From JBBPZA01 sp963728925 (GTDB lineage: Bacteria > Actinomycetota > Thermoleophilia > Solirubrobacterales > Solirubrobacteraceae), in assembly GCA_963728925.1 (NCBI GenBank), contig CAVSMB010000029.1, forward strand, positions 1 through 64,000: a stretch of DNA of 64,000 bases, read 5' to 3'. The notes under the pieces were generated by a model. The model made no database searches. It saw only the letters and a program-made list of their open reading frames with translations, and had not been told where the DNA came from. The translations under genes and the position numbers were made by a program. Position 1 is the stretch's first letter. Each line of letters starts with the position of its first letter. Below, piece by piece: positions 7,417 to 15,596 of the stretch.

Positions 7417-7987
7417 CTACCGGGGGCCGGCGGCCGTGTCGTTGAGCGACCGGTAGATGCTGGCTCGGCTGACGCCGAGGGTCGCGGCGATCTCGGCGAT
7501 GGTGCTGGCGGGCGTCGTAAAGCTGGTGGGCTGCCTTGCGCTTCTCGGGGGTCATGACGGTGGGTCGGCCGCCGCGGCGCCCGCGCGCACGCGCGGCGGC
7601 CAGTCCGGCGTGGGTGCGCTCGCGGATCAGGTCGCGCTCGAACTCGGCCAACGCGCCGAAGACATGGAAGACCAAGCGCCCGCCCGGGGTGGTCGTGTCG
7701 ACCTGTTCCTGCAGGCTGCGAAAGCCGCCGCCGCGGTCTTCGAGCCCGCGGACGGTGTCGATCAGGTGCCGCAGGCTGCGCCCGAGCCGATCGAGCTTCC
7801 ACACCACCAGCGTGTCGCCGGGCCGCAGGTGGTCGAGGGCGCGGGCGAGCTCGGGCCGCTCGGCGACCGCGCCGCTCGCCTCCTCGGTGAACACGCGCTC
7901 GCAGCCCGCGGCCTGGAGCGCGTCGAGCTGCAGCGTGGGGTTCTGCTCGGTCGTTGAGACGCGCGCGTAGCCGATCAGGTCTCCCAC
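7417..7987 (-). pseudogene. Serine resolvase/invertase (Tn3 TnpR type), frameshifted
   Basis: The N-terminal catalytic domain is complete: IGYARVST with the nucleophile Ser11 and Arg9, VVWKLDRLGRSL, and FERDLIRERT. The C-terminal helix-turn-helix (IAEIAATLGVSRASIYRSL) is present but in another frame: one base is gained near 7505. Read through the shift, the protein would be about 189 residues, the normal length of a Tn3 resolvase. As written, the frame continues past the domain and ends at 7295 with unrelated sequence. Either a recent inactivation or a base-call error. A dyad 113 bp upstream could be part of its res site. Confidence 0.75.
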
Positions 7988-8354
7988 GGCACGGCAGCGT
8001 CGCAGAACTGTCGGACGATCCGGCTTGTGAGACGTTGATTGTGGTCACGGGTTCTGAACGCCGCGCCGGCGGCCTGGAGGGGACTTCTGGCGACCGTTTC
8101 AGAATCGGTCGATTCTGCGACAGTCGTGTCCGTATAGCCATCGGTCATCGAGACGGCCGCCCGGGCGGGGCTTACGGGACGCCACGTAATCGTGCCGGCT
8201 CGAATCGCGCCGGCGCGGACACAGTGCCGGGTGGGGTTCTCCCTACGCGACGATCTGGGAGTTGAATGAGTGTTCAATGTCGAGAAGCGCTGACCGGCTC
8301 CGCTATCAGGTGAAGGCCCGCGAGCGGCGCGGCCCACGACACCAGGAGACCACG
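7988..8354. other. Upstream region of the resolvase, possible res site
   Basis: About 370 bp without a gene. It contains the dyad at 8100-8117 and several shorter repeats, the location expected for resolvase binding subsites. The right part leads into the promoter of the VOC cluster, with AGGAGA before the ATG at 8355. Confidence 0.35.
8100..8117. promoter_or_regulatory. Candidate resolvase crossover dyad
   Basis: CAGAATCG and CGATTCTG form a perfect 8-bp inverted repeat around a central GT dinucleotide. Serine recombinases cut across a central dinucleotide flanked by such half-sites. It lies 113 bp upstream of the resolvase start. Function is inferred from symmetry and position. Confidence 0.35.
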
Positions 8355-8417
8355 ATGCCGAAGTATCTGCCGCACGACGAGTACACGCCGCAGGAGCTGG
8401 CCGGAGGCCGTTCATGA
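8355..8417 (+). CDS. Very short ORF before the VOC gene, 20 aa
   Basis: MPKYLPHDEYTPQELAGGRS, preceded by AGGAGA at a good distance and overlapping the next start as ATGA. Translation would be coupled to the VOC gene. It could be a leader peptide or the retained 5' end of a deleted gene. No family is recognised. Confidence 0.4.
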   Translation: MPKYLPHDEYTPQELAGGRS

Positions 8418-8850
8418 CCGTCCAGCGCCTGGAGCACATCGGCATCGTCGTCGACGACCTCGCGGCGGCGATCGCGTTCTTCGCCGCACTCGGGCTCGAA
8501 TTGGAGGGCGAGGCGTCCGTCGAGGGCGGCTCGGTGGACCGCATAAACGGGCTCGAGGGCGTGCAGGCGGATATCGTGATGCTGCGGACCCCGGATGGCA
8601 ACGGCAAGGTCGAGCTGGCCAAGTACCGCTCGCCCTCATACGAGGGCGACGACCGGCCGGCGCCGGCCAACGCCCCGGGCATCCGCCACATCCTCTTCGT
8701 CGTCGACGACATCGAGGCATCCCTCGCCGGCCTGCGAGCGCATGGCGGCGAGCTGGTCGGCGAGCTGGAGAACTACGAGAACAGCTACTGGCTCTGCTAC
8801 GTGCGCGGCCCGGCGGGATCATCGTCGAGCTGGCGGAGAAGATCGGCTGA
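8414..8850 (+). pseudogene. VOC/glyoxalase-family protein with frameshift near its end
   Basis: Two babbb modules of the vicinal-oxygen-chelate fold: residues about 5-55 (LEHIGIVVDDLAAAIAFFAAL) and 75-130 (IRHILFVVDDIEASLAGL). Resembles methylmalonyl-CoA epimerase or glyoxalase-type proteins; substrate unknown. At about 8817 the frame shifts: the expected ending RGPAGIIVELAEKIG, stopping at 8850, is present one frame away. As written, the frame runs on into unrelated sequence to 9445. Only the last 10 or so residues are affected. The intended stop overlaps the next gene as TGATG. Confidence 0.65.
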
Positions 8851-9257
8851 TGGGCGTCCCATTGTTCGGTCAGGAGCACGTCGACAGATACCGCGAAACC
8901 GACGGCGAGGAAGGCCACGACTGGCAGGGCACCACGGTGTTGCTGCTCACCACCACCGGGCGCAACTCCGGTGCCAAGCGGACGACGCCGCTGATCTACC
9001 AACGGCACGGAGACGACTACCTGGTGGTGGCCTCCAACGGCGGCGGCGATCCACCCGGCTGGTTCCTCAACCTTCAAGACGATCCGATCGTGGCCGTGCA
9101 GGTCAAGGCCGACCACCACACCGCTCGGGCGCGGGTCGCCACGGCCGAGGAGAAGCCCTAGCTGTGGCGCATCATGACCGCGACTGGGGCGCCCTACGAC
9201 GAGTTCCAGGCCAAGGCCGACCGCGAGATCCCGGTGGTGGTACTCGAGCCGGGCTAG
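8850..9257 (+). pseudogene. Ddn-type F420-dependent nitroreductase with in-frame stop
   Basis: The frame encodes the split-barrel deazaflavin-dependent nitroreductase family: TTVLLLTTTGRNSGAKRTTP, then DDYLVVASNGGGDPPGWFLN and VQVKADHHTARAR. A TAG at 9159-9161 interrupts it at ...EEKP, after which the same frame continues LWRIMTATGAPYDEFQ and ends IPVVVLEPG at 9257, exactly the usual C-terminus. GAG to TAG is the simplest explanation. The family reduces quinones and nitro compounds with F420H2. Starts with TGATG overlap on the VOC gene. Confidence 0.7.
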
Positions 9258-9342
9258 GCCGAGCGGCCGCTCAACCCCACCACGCCAAACGCGCTAGGCC
9301 CGGGACAAGCCGCACGGCTCGACGGCCTCAGGACCGTGCCGT

Positions 9343-9358
9343 AAGCCGTTCGGCTTTT
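9343..9358 (+). terminator. Rho-independent terminator after the nitroreductase
   Basis: AAGCC-GTTC-GGCTT hairpin followed by a T-tract (TTTT), 85 bp downstream of the plus-strand gene. On the minus strand there is no T-run, so it acts for the plus strand. Confidence 0.5.
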
Positions 9359-9425
9359 GGGACGATCGCCGCTCGCTTGAGCTGCTGGTCGAGACCAACG
9401 CCGACGATGCAAGGCACCGTGGCGG

Positions 9426-9866
9426 CTACTTCCGCGCGCGGATGACGCGTTCGAGTCGGGCCAAGCCGTCCGGCGCTCCCCGTCCGTGTTCCTCGCGGAG
9501 CTCGGCGGTGGGAATGCCGGCCTGGATGATGGTCATGAGCGTCCTGCCGTCCTGGTCTTCGAAGGTGAACTCGATCGCGAAGTCGAAGCTCGACCCGTCG
9601 GGGCGGCTCTCGGTGGTGGCCAGCAGGAGCCGGCGCGGGCGGTCGATGACCTCGAAGATATGCCGGTGGCGGTAGAGGTGGGTGCGCGAGGGTCCGAAGG
9701 TGATCGTCCAGACGCCGCCCACGCGCAGGTCGCAGTCGGACTCGACGATCCAGCTTGGGTCGTCTTGCCCGTAAAACGCCAGGCGTCCGTCGTCGGCGAT
9801 GAACGTGTCGAAAACGACGTAGGGAGGCGCGTCGATCACGCGGTCGATGCGCAGCTCGTCGGTCAC
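9426..9866 (-). CDS. SRPBCC/AHSA1-domain protein
   Basis: A 146-residue START-like (AHSA1) protein: IDRVIDAPPYVVFDTF at the N-terminus, VGGVWTITFG in the middle and a C-terminal helix with GLARLERVIRARK. These proteins hold small hydrophobic ligands in a helix-grip pocket and are very often paired with an ArsR repressor, as here. The start overlaps the stop of the ArsR gene as ATGA. Ligand unknown. Confidence 0.8.
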   Translation of the reverse strand: MTDELRIDRVIDAPPYVVFDTFIADDGRLAFYGQDDPSWIVESDCDLRVGGVWTITFGPSRTHLYRHRHIFEVIDRPRRLLLATTESRPDGSSFDFAIEFTFEDQDGRTLMTIIQAGIPTAELREEHGRGAPDGLARLERVIRARK

Positions 9867-10186
9867 CGGCGCTGCTCAACGTAGACACCGAACCGGTCCA
9901 GCCGGCGCTCCCACGTCCGGCGGTAGGCGTCGATCCACCTTGTCGCGTGCTCGAGGTGCGCCGGGCCGAGCCGGCACTCTCGCGCCCGGCCGACCTTCGC
10001 GGTGATCACGAGATCGACCTCCTCGAGGATGCCGACGTGCTTCTTGACGCCGTTGAGCGTCAGCCCGAAGGGCTCGGCGAGCTCGCCGATCGTGGCCGGT
10101 CCGCCGCCAAGGCGCTCGAGGATGCTGCGGCGCGTCGGATCCGAGAGGGCGAAGAACGTGCGATCGAGTGTTTGGTTATAGTGCAC
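9863..10186 (-). CDS. ArsR-family repressor paired with SRPBCC
   Basis: A 107-residue winged-helix protein: RTFFALSDPTRRSILERL, TIGELAEPFGLTLNGVKKHV, then a wing with GRARECRLGP. No metal-binding Cys pair. First gene of a two-gene operon with the SRPBCC gene. The start is GTG at 10186 (a second in-frame GTG is at 10198); both lie within a 26-bp palindrome, and TATAGT sits 10 nt upstream of 10186, so the mRNA is probably leaderless and autorepressed. Confidence 0.8.
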   Translation of the reverse strand: MHYNQTLDRTFFALSDPTRRSILERLGGGPATIGELAEPFGLTLNGVKKHVGILEEVDLVITAKVGRARECRLGPAHLEHATRWIDAYRRTWERRLDRFGVYVEQRR

Positions 10187-10202
10187 CGATCGGTGCACTA
10201 TA
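10177..10202. promoter_or_regulatory. 26-bp perfect palindrome, divergent ArsR operator
   Basis: Half-site TATAGTGCACCGA and its exact complement. It lies between the minus-strand ArsR-SRPBCC operon and the plus-strand CDGSH-reductase genes. Each arm holds TATAGT, a -10-like element, one for each direction, so a bound repressor would block both promoters at once. Confidence 0.7.
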
Positions 10203-10215
10203 CGCGAGGGAGGAC

Positions 10216-10410
10216 ATGACCGCGATGCGGATCGACGCCCTGCCCGACGGCCCCTACCGCGTCGAAGGAAACTCCAGGATCTTCGACCGCGACGGGCGGC
10301 CGGTCCCCGACCGCGGCTCGCCCGTGTATCTGTGCCGCTGCGGCCGCTCGGCCGACAAGCCCTTCTGCGACGGCTCGCACGCCAGAACCGGTTGGAAGGA
10401 CGACGAGTGA
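10216..10410 (+). CDS. CDGSH iron-sulfur domain protein
   Basis: A 64-residue protein carrying the full CDGSH signature CRCGRSADKPFCDGSH, which binds a [2Fe-2S] cluster through three Cys and one His. Such single-domain proteins take part in redox or iron handling. A strong GAGGGAGG site lies before the ATG. The gene is divergent from the ArsR operon across the palindrome and overlaps the next gene as GTGA. Confidence 0.85.
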   Translation: MTAMRIDALPDGPYRVEGNSRIFDRDGRPVPDRGSPVYLCRCGRSADKPFCDGSHARTGWKDDE

Positions 10411-10976
10411 CCGACGAACCGGCGCAGCGCAAGCTCATCCTCTTCATGTCGATGTCACTCGACGGCTTCGCCGCCCGCCGCGACGGGACGATGGACTGAC
10501 TCGGCGAGGCGCAGCGGCACGGCGACCACCGCCAGCGTGCCGTGACCGAACTGCTCGGCCAGACCGGCCTGCTGGTACTCGGCCGCCGCGCCGCTCAGGA
10601 CATGGCGCACGCGTGGCCGAGCTCACAGAGCCCGACCGGCAAGCTCATGAACGCGCTGCCGAAGGTCGTGTTCTCCAGCACGCTCTCCGAGATCCAGTGG
10701 GACAACGCGCGCGTCACCGACCGGACCGCCGTGGAGGAGATTCCCGAGCTCAAACGTCAGCTGGACAAGGACATCGTCGTCTTCGGTGGCGCCGGCTTCG
10801 CCCGCTCGCTCGCCGGCCACGGGCTGATCGACGAGTACCGGATCAACGTCCAGCCGATCGCGCTCGGCGACGGTCTGCCGCTGCTGCACGGCCTGCCACG
10901 GCCGCAGCGGCTCGAGCTGGTCAGCAGCACCGCCTGGGCGGACGGGCCCATCACCCAGACCTACGTGGCGCGCTGA
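10407..10976 (+). pseudogene. RibD-C/DHFR-like reductase with in-frame TGA
   Basis: The frame begins with GTG overlapping the CDGSH stop and reads KLILFMSMSLDGFAARRDGT, the classic N-terminus of the dihydrofolate-reductase-like RibD C-terminal family. A TGA at 10497-10499 falls where the family has Trp (DGTMDWLGE). The frame then continues without further damage (GLLVLGRRAAQDMAHAWP, DIVVFGGAGFARSL, INVQPIALGDGLPL) to 10976. A single TGG to TGA change or a base-call error is the simplest cause. Confidence 0.7.
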
Positions 10977-11002
10977 GCGCCCCGCACGGGGAGGAGACCC
11001 GC

Positions 11003-11578
11003 ATGGCACGCGTGATCTGCGACATGTCGATGTCGGTCGACGGGTACGTCACCGGCCCGAACGACAGCCGCGAAAACCCGTTCGGCGACGGTGCGGAGAT
11101 GCTGCACGACTGGATCTTCGACGCGGCGACCGACGAGGACCGGGCCGTCCTGCAGGAGATGCTCGACAGCGTCGGCGCCATCGTGATGGGTCGCACGTCG
11201 TTCGACAAGAACGAGGGCGACGGTGGTTGGGGCGACGGCGGCCCGGTCGGCGACACCCCCTGCTTCGTGGTCACCCACCACGCCCCGACCAGATCGCACC
11301 CGTCGACCTTCACGTTCGTCACCGACGGCGTGGAAAGCGCGATCGAGCAGGCCAAGCAAGCGGCGGGCGACAAGGTCGTCGGCCTGCACGGCACGACCGT
11401 CATGCAGCAGGCACTCCCGCTCGGCCTGGTCGACGAGATCCGCGTGCACGTGATCCCGGTCCTGCTCGGTGGCGGCACGCCCCTGTTCGCAGCGTTGAAC
11501 TCGGCGATCAGCCTCGAACGCACCCATGCGCGGGTGACCCCGGCTGCGACGCACCTGGCGTTCCGGGTGGTGCGGTAG
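11003..11578 (+). CDS. RibD-C/DHFR-like reductase
   Basis: A 191-residue intact member of the same family as the preceding broken gene: MARVICDMSMSVDGYVTGPN, AIVMGRTSFDKNEG, then KVVGLHGTTVMQQAL and HVIPVLLGGGTPLF. The fold binds NADPH; the substrate in these stand-alone proteins is unknown. GGGGAGGAGA gives a strong ribosome site. Last gene of the plus-strand group beginning with the CDGSH gene; one mRNA with the gene upstream is likely (26 bp apart). Confidence 0.8.
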   Translation: MARVICDMSMSVDGYVTGPNDSRENPFGDGAEMLHDWIFDAATDEDRAVLQEMLDSVGAIVMGRTSFDKNEGDGGWGDGGPVGDTPCFVVTHHAPTRSHPSTFTFVTDGVESAIEQAKQAAGDKVVGLHGTTVMQQALPLGLVDEIRVHVIPVLLGGGTPLFAALNSAISLERTHARVTPAATHLAFRVVR

Positions 11579-11874
11579 CCGATGGTCATGCGGGAACCTC
11601 GTGGGACGCGTCTTCCAGCGTTCACCGCCAGTCGGACGGCGCCCCGTCCATGCCATCCTTCTTGGACACGACCGACGGCGCTGACACGCATGACGGCTCA
11701 GATCCGGGCTCTGCGCCGCGGTTGCGGCGTGGCGGTGGTCGCAGAGGTGGAGCCGACGCGGCAGCTCCAGCAGCTCGGGCCGGGTCGCCGCGTCTCTCGA
11801 ACCGGACGGGATAGGCGCGAGCTGGGGTTATTGCCGTCACTTCTGGGAATCGGGTGTTCTGCGGCTCGCGGGCG

Positions 11875-13230
11875 TCAAGTCCCGGACAGCAGCGCGCGGT
11901 CGAAGAAGGCGATGACCCTGTGTTCGTACGCGGCTGGTGCGGCGGAGATGCCGCCGGTGTGGCCGGCGTTGGGGATTTCCCAGAGCGTGGTGGTCGGGCC
12001 GCCGGCAGCGCGGTAGGCGCGGTTGAGCGCCTCGTCGGCGTTGCCCTGCATCCCGCGGATGAGCAGGACGGGCCGTGGGGCGATCCGCGGCATGAGGTCG
12101 GCGAGGTCCGTCGGGGGCATGTGGTCGGAGAGGACGACGCCGGCCGCGGTCTCCATCGTGATCGGGGCGATCCAGCGGAGCGGTTCGGGCGGTGTGTTGG
12201 GCATGTGCTTTTGCTCGGCGGCCGAGCGCAGGCCGGCTCCCTCGGATACCACGGCTCGCAGGCCAGGGTCGCGCGCGGCGGTCTGGAGCAGCAGTTCGCC
12301 GCCGACGGACAGGCCGAGGCCGCCGATGCGGCCGCCGTGCACGTCGGGGCGCCCACGTAGGTAAGCGACGGCCGCGTGGAGGTCGGGCTCGCCGCCCCAG
12401 CCGCGCGCGTTGAAGTCGCCCTGGCTTTCGCCCTCGCCGCGGCGGTCGAGCAAGAGAACGCCGTAGCCGTGGCGCACGAGCATGCGCGCCTGGCGGACCG
12501 GACCCTTTCGGCCGGGGAAGGCGACCACCGCCGCGCCGTTGCGCGAGGGCACGTACCAGCCGGCGAGTCGCAGCCCGTCGCTCGTGGTCAGCGACACGTT
12601 GGCGTACGGGCGTCCGAGGTCGACGCGCTGCACCGGCGCTCGCGCTTTGTGGTTGGCCACGATCGCGAACCCGACCGGCATGACCACGAAGATGACGCCG
12701 AACGCGGCGACGGCCGCGACGAGCGCGCGCCGCAGGTAGCGCCGCGGCGGCCGTTCGTCGCGCCGGCGCGAACGCCACAGCACGAGCGCGCCGAGGACGA
12801 CCAGGGCCGCGCCGGCAACGCCGGCGAGGATCGCCGTGAGGTCGTCGCCGCCGAGGCGATCGACGGCGACATGCCTGACGCCGTCGACCACGCCGGCGAC
12901 GATCATCAGTGGACCGGCCGTCAGCGCGGCCAGCGCCCGCGTCCCGGCTCGTAGCCGCGGGTAGGCGAGGGCCAGCAGCGCCGCGAGCGCGACCGGCACC
13001 AGACCGCTGGCGAGGTGGTCGCTGACCGCGGTGCCGGGCTCACGGTGCCAGAACGCGTCGTCGAGCACCCAGAGCACTGCGGCGACCATGGCAAGGCGGA
13101 ACACGAGCGTCTCGGCCCGCCCAGCGGCGAGCGGCCGACGGGCCCCGCCGCCCGCAAAGCCGGAGAGAGCACGGCCATCGGCCCCGGCCGAGGCCGGGGC
13201 CGTCGTGGGGCGGCGAATCGTCTCAGGCAT
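11875..13230 (-). CDS. Membrane-anchored alpha/beta hydrolase
   Basis: A 451-residue protein. Residues about 40-195 hold four or five hydrophobic segments (for example LVFRLAMVAAVLWVLDDAF and LVAAVAAFGVIFVVMPVGFA). The C-terminal 240 residues form an alpha/beta-hydrolase fold with strand VLLLDRRGEGES, nucleophile elbow GLSVGGE (Ser near 306) and a catalytic His in NAGHTGG (near 423). Probably a peptidase- or lipase-like enzyme at the membrane; substrate unknown. Its ATG overlaps the stop of the ABC permease gene by 8 bp, so it is the third gene of the exporter operon. Confidence 0.75.
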   Translation of the reverse strand: MPETIRRPTTAPASAGADGRALSGFAGGGARRPLAAGRAETLVFRLAMVAAVLWVLDDAFWHREPGTAVSDHLASGLVPVALAALLALAYPRLRAGTRALAALTAGPLMIVAGVVDGVRHVAVDRLGGDDLTAILAGVAGAALVVLGALVLWRSRRRDERPPRRYLRRALVAAVAAFGVIFVVMPVGFAIVANHKARAPVQRVDLGRPYANVSLTTSDGLRLAGWYVPSRNGAAVVAFPGRKGPVRQARMLVRHGYGVLLLDRRGEGESQGDFNARGWGGEPDLHAAVAYLRGRPDVHGGRIGGLGLSVGGELLLQTAARDPGLRAVVSEGAGLRSAAEQKHMPNTPPEPLRWIAPITMETAAGVVLSDHMPPTDLADLMPRIAPRPVLLIRGMQGNADEALNRAYRAAGGPTTTLWEIPNAGHTGGISAAPAAYEHRVIAFFDRALLSGT

Positions 13231-15586
13231 ACCGCAGCGCCTCGCCGGGCTTGAACCGCACCGCGCGGCGCACCGGCGCGAGCAGGACGAGCAGCGAGAG
13301 CACGATCGTCCCGACGAGCGTGATGGCGAGGTTGGCCGTCGGGAAGGCGAAGCTCAGGTCGATGTGGGCCACGGAGCTGGTCAGGGCGATGATGCCGCGG
13401 GCCAGCAGGTAGCCGGCTGGCAGGCCGAGCAGCCAGCCCAGCAGCGCGACCACCATCCCTTCGGTGGCGAAGATACGGCGGATGTCGCGGGCGCGGGCGC
13501 CAATGCAGCGCAGAGTTCCGATCTCGCGGGTGCGCTCGAGGATGCCCATGGTGATGGCGTTGACAAGCCCGACCATGCTGATCGCGACGATCACCAGGCC
13601 GAGTACAGTGATCGCCCGGGTCAGCTTCGCGTTGAAGGCGACGTTGTCGCGCGTGGCGACGTAGGTGACCTGCGTGGTGACCTGCGCGCCGTGCTTGCCA
13701 AGGCTGTCCTCCAGGCGCGTGTTGAGGCGGTCGATGAACCCGTGATCCTTGGAGGCGGCGACGATCATGTACGTGTTGACCTCGCCGGGCGTGTGCAGCA
13801 CGGCCTGCAGCGTCGAGAGCGGCACGTAGACGGCCAGGCCCTCGTTGTCCTGGCTGTTGCTGATCCCGACGATGCGCACCCGGACGGGCCCGGCCGGGCT
13901 CTGCAGGCGGGTGGTGTCCCCGACGTGGGCGCCGAGGTGCTCGGCGAGCTGGCGGCCGATCACCGCGACGCGCTCCTGTCGCCGCGCCTCGGCCGCCGTG
14001 AACCAGCGGTCCTGGGCGACGCGCATGCGCATCAGCGGACGGTCGGTCATGCCCGTCAGCGCGACGTCCTTGCCGCCGGCCTTGGCGCTGCTGCTCAGCT
14101 GCGGCTGGATGCGCGCGACGCCCGGCGTGGACTGAAGGACCCGGGTCGCTTCGGCGTTGAACGGGCGCGTGGCGACGGTGCCGGCGTAGATGTCGTAGTG
14201 CGCGTCGCCCCAGAACTCCCTCGTCACGTTGGCGACCGACGTGCCGAGCGCGAGCAGCGCCAGCAGCGCGCCGACCGCGAGTGAGACCTGCAGCGCGGTG
14301 GCGAGGGTGCGCCGCTTGCGACGGCCGACGCTGCGCAGCCCGATCTGCACGCTGCGCGGCAGGAAGGCGACGTGACGCAGCAGCGCGTCGACGCGGCCTT
14401 GCCCGCCGACCGCGGAGCCGCTGGCCTGCAACGCCTCGTGGACCGGCATCCGGGCGGCCCGGCGGATCGCGGGCAGCGCGGCCAACGGAGGTCCGAGCAC
14501 GCCGACGACGACACTCACCACGAGCACCGCCGGAGCGACGTGCCAGCCAGCCTGGATCCCGTAGAACAGAGTGGCGAAGTAGCCCGTCAGCACGTTGGCG
14601 ATCACAACCCCGAGCGCGACCCCGGCGAGGCCTCCGAGGGCGCCGAGCATCAGCGCGGTGCGACTGTAGATCCGCGCGATCTGCCCGCGGCTGCCGCCGA
14701 TCGCCTTCATCGCGGCAATCTCGCCGGTCTGCTCGCCGATCAGTGTGCTCATCGTGTTCGACAGCAGCACCAGCGCCGACAGCAGCGCCAGGAACGTGAC
14801 CACGGTCAGGATGCTGGCGATCTGATTGAAGCCCTCCTTGCCCGGATAGTCGCCCGGCTTGCGGATCGCCGGGATCGCGCTGAACGCGCTAAAGCCCTTC
14901 ACCGAGCGCAACTGCTCGCGCACGGCGGCGACTGTCCGGTCGACCGCCGGCACGCTGGTGTCACGCAGGCGCAGCGCATAGGAGGTGTAGCCCGGCGTCC
15001 CGCTGAGCGCGTCGACCGTCTGCGCGGTGGCATAGAAGGTCGCATAGCCGTTGGCGACCATGGCGCCGCCCATGAGCGCGCGACCCTTCCCGGTGACCGG
15101 CAGCGAGCGCACGCGGCCGTCGGCGGCGATCACGCGCACAGCGTCACCGGAGAACTTGTGCTCGGAGGCGTTCTGGGTATCGCTGAAGACGGCACCCGCA
15201 CCGGGGGCGCTGCCCGACGCGGTCGCGACGACGTCGACACTCTGGCGCGCGAAGCCCGGCACCCCGATGATGAGCGCCTTCTGACGCCGGGCGCCGACAT
15301 AGATGCGCGTGGAGAAGAGGTTCTTGACCGCAACGCCGCGCACGTTGGGAAGCCGCTGCAGACGCTGGATCTGCGCCGGGCTGAGGACCAGCGGCTTGGT
15401 CTCCAGGGTCACGTCGGCCAGCCGGTTGGCGGCGATCTCGCGATCCATCGACTGCTGCATCAGCCCCGGAACCGCGAACAGGCCGACGCTGGCGACCGCG
15501 AGCGCCAGCGTGAGGACGGTGAAGAAGGCGCGCGCCTTGCGCCGCGTCAGGTCGGTGACCGACTTGCGCAGGATGGCGGAGGACAT
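13223..15586 (-). CDS. ABC transporter permease with two FtsX-like domains
   Basis: 787 residues. An N-terminal helix (ARAFFTVLTLALAVASVGLF), a large periplasm-side domain, one FtsX module at about 255-390 (with EQTGEIAAMKAIGGSRGQIA), a second extracytoplasmic domain, and a second FtsX module at the end (ERTREIGTLRCIGARARDIR). The duplicated FtsX layout is typical of MacB/lipoprotein-exporter-like or antimicrobial-peptide ABC exporters. Preceded by GAGGAGGCG and separated by only 10 bp from its ATPase gene. Exported substrate unknown. Confidence 0.85.
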   Translation of the reverse strand: MSSAILRKSVTDLTRRKARAFFTVLTLALAVASVGLFAVPGLMQQSMDREIAANRLADVTLETKPLVLSPAQIQRLQRLPNVRGVAVKNLFSTRIYVGARRQKALIIGVPGFARQSVDVVATASGSAPGAGAVFSDTQNASEHKFSGDAVRVIAADGRVRSLPVTGKGRALMGGAMVANGYATFYATAQTVDALSGTPGYTSYALRLRDTSVPAVDRTVAAVREQLRSVKGFSAFSAIPAIRKPGDYPGKEGFNQIASILTVVTFLALLSALVLLSNTMSTLIGEQTGEIAAMKAIGGSRGQIARIYSRTALMLGALGGLAGVALGVVIANVLTGYFATLFYGIQAGWHVAPAVLVVSVVVGVLGPPLAALPAIRRAARMPVHEALQASGSAVGGQGRVDALLRHVAFLPRSVQIGLRSVGRRKRRTLATALQVSLAVGALLALLALGTSVANVTREFWGDAHYDIYAGTVATRPFNAEATRVLQSTPGVARIQPQLSSSAKAGGKDVALTGMTDRPLMRMRVAQDRWFTAAEARRQERVAVIGRQLAEHLGAHVGDTTRLQSPAGPVRVRIVGISNSQDNEGLAVYVPLSTLQAVLHTPGEVNTYMIVAASKDHGFIDRLNTRLEDSLGKHGAQVTTQVTYVATRDNVAFNAKLTRAITVLGLVIVAISMVGLVNAITMGILERTREIGTLRCIGARARDIRRIFATEGMVVALLGWLLGLPAGYLLARGIIALTSSVAHIDLSFAFPTANLAITLVGTIVLSLLVLLAPVRRAVRFKPGEALRYA

Positions 15587-15596
15587 GAGCGCCTCC

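Noticed and set aside
10407..10976. Recoding of TGA as tryptophan or selenocysteine
   Set aside because: TGA is the normal stop of most genes here, and no SECIS-like hairpin was evident after 10499; a point change or error is simpler.
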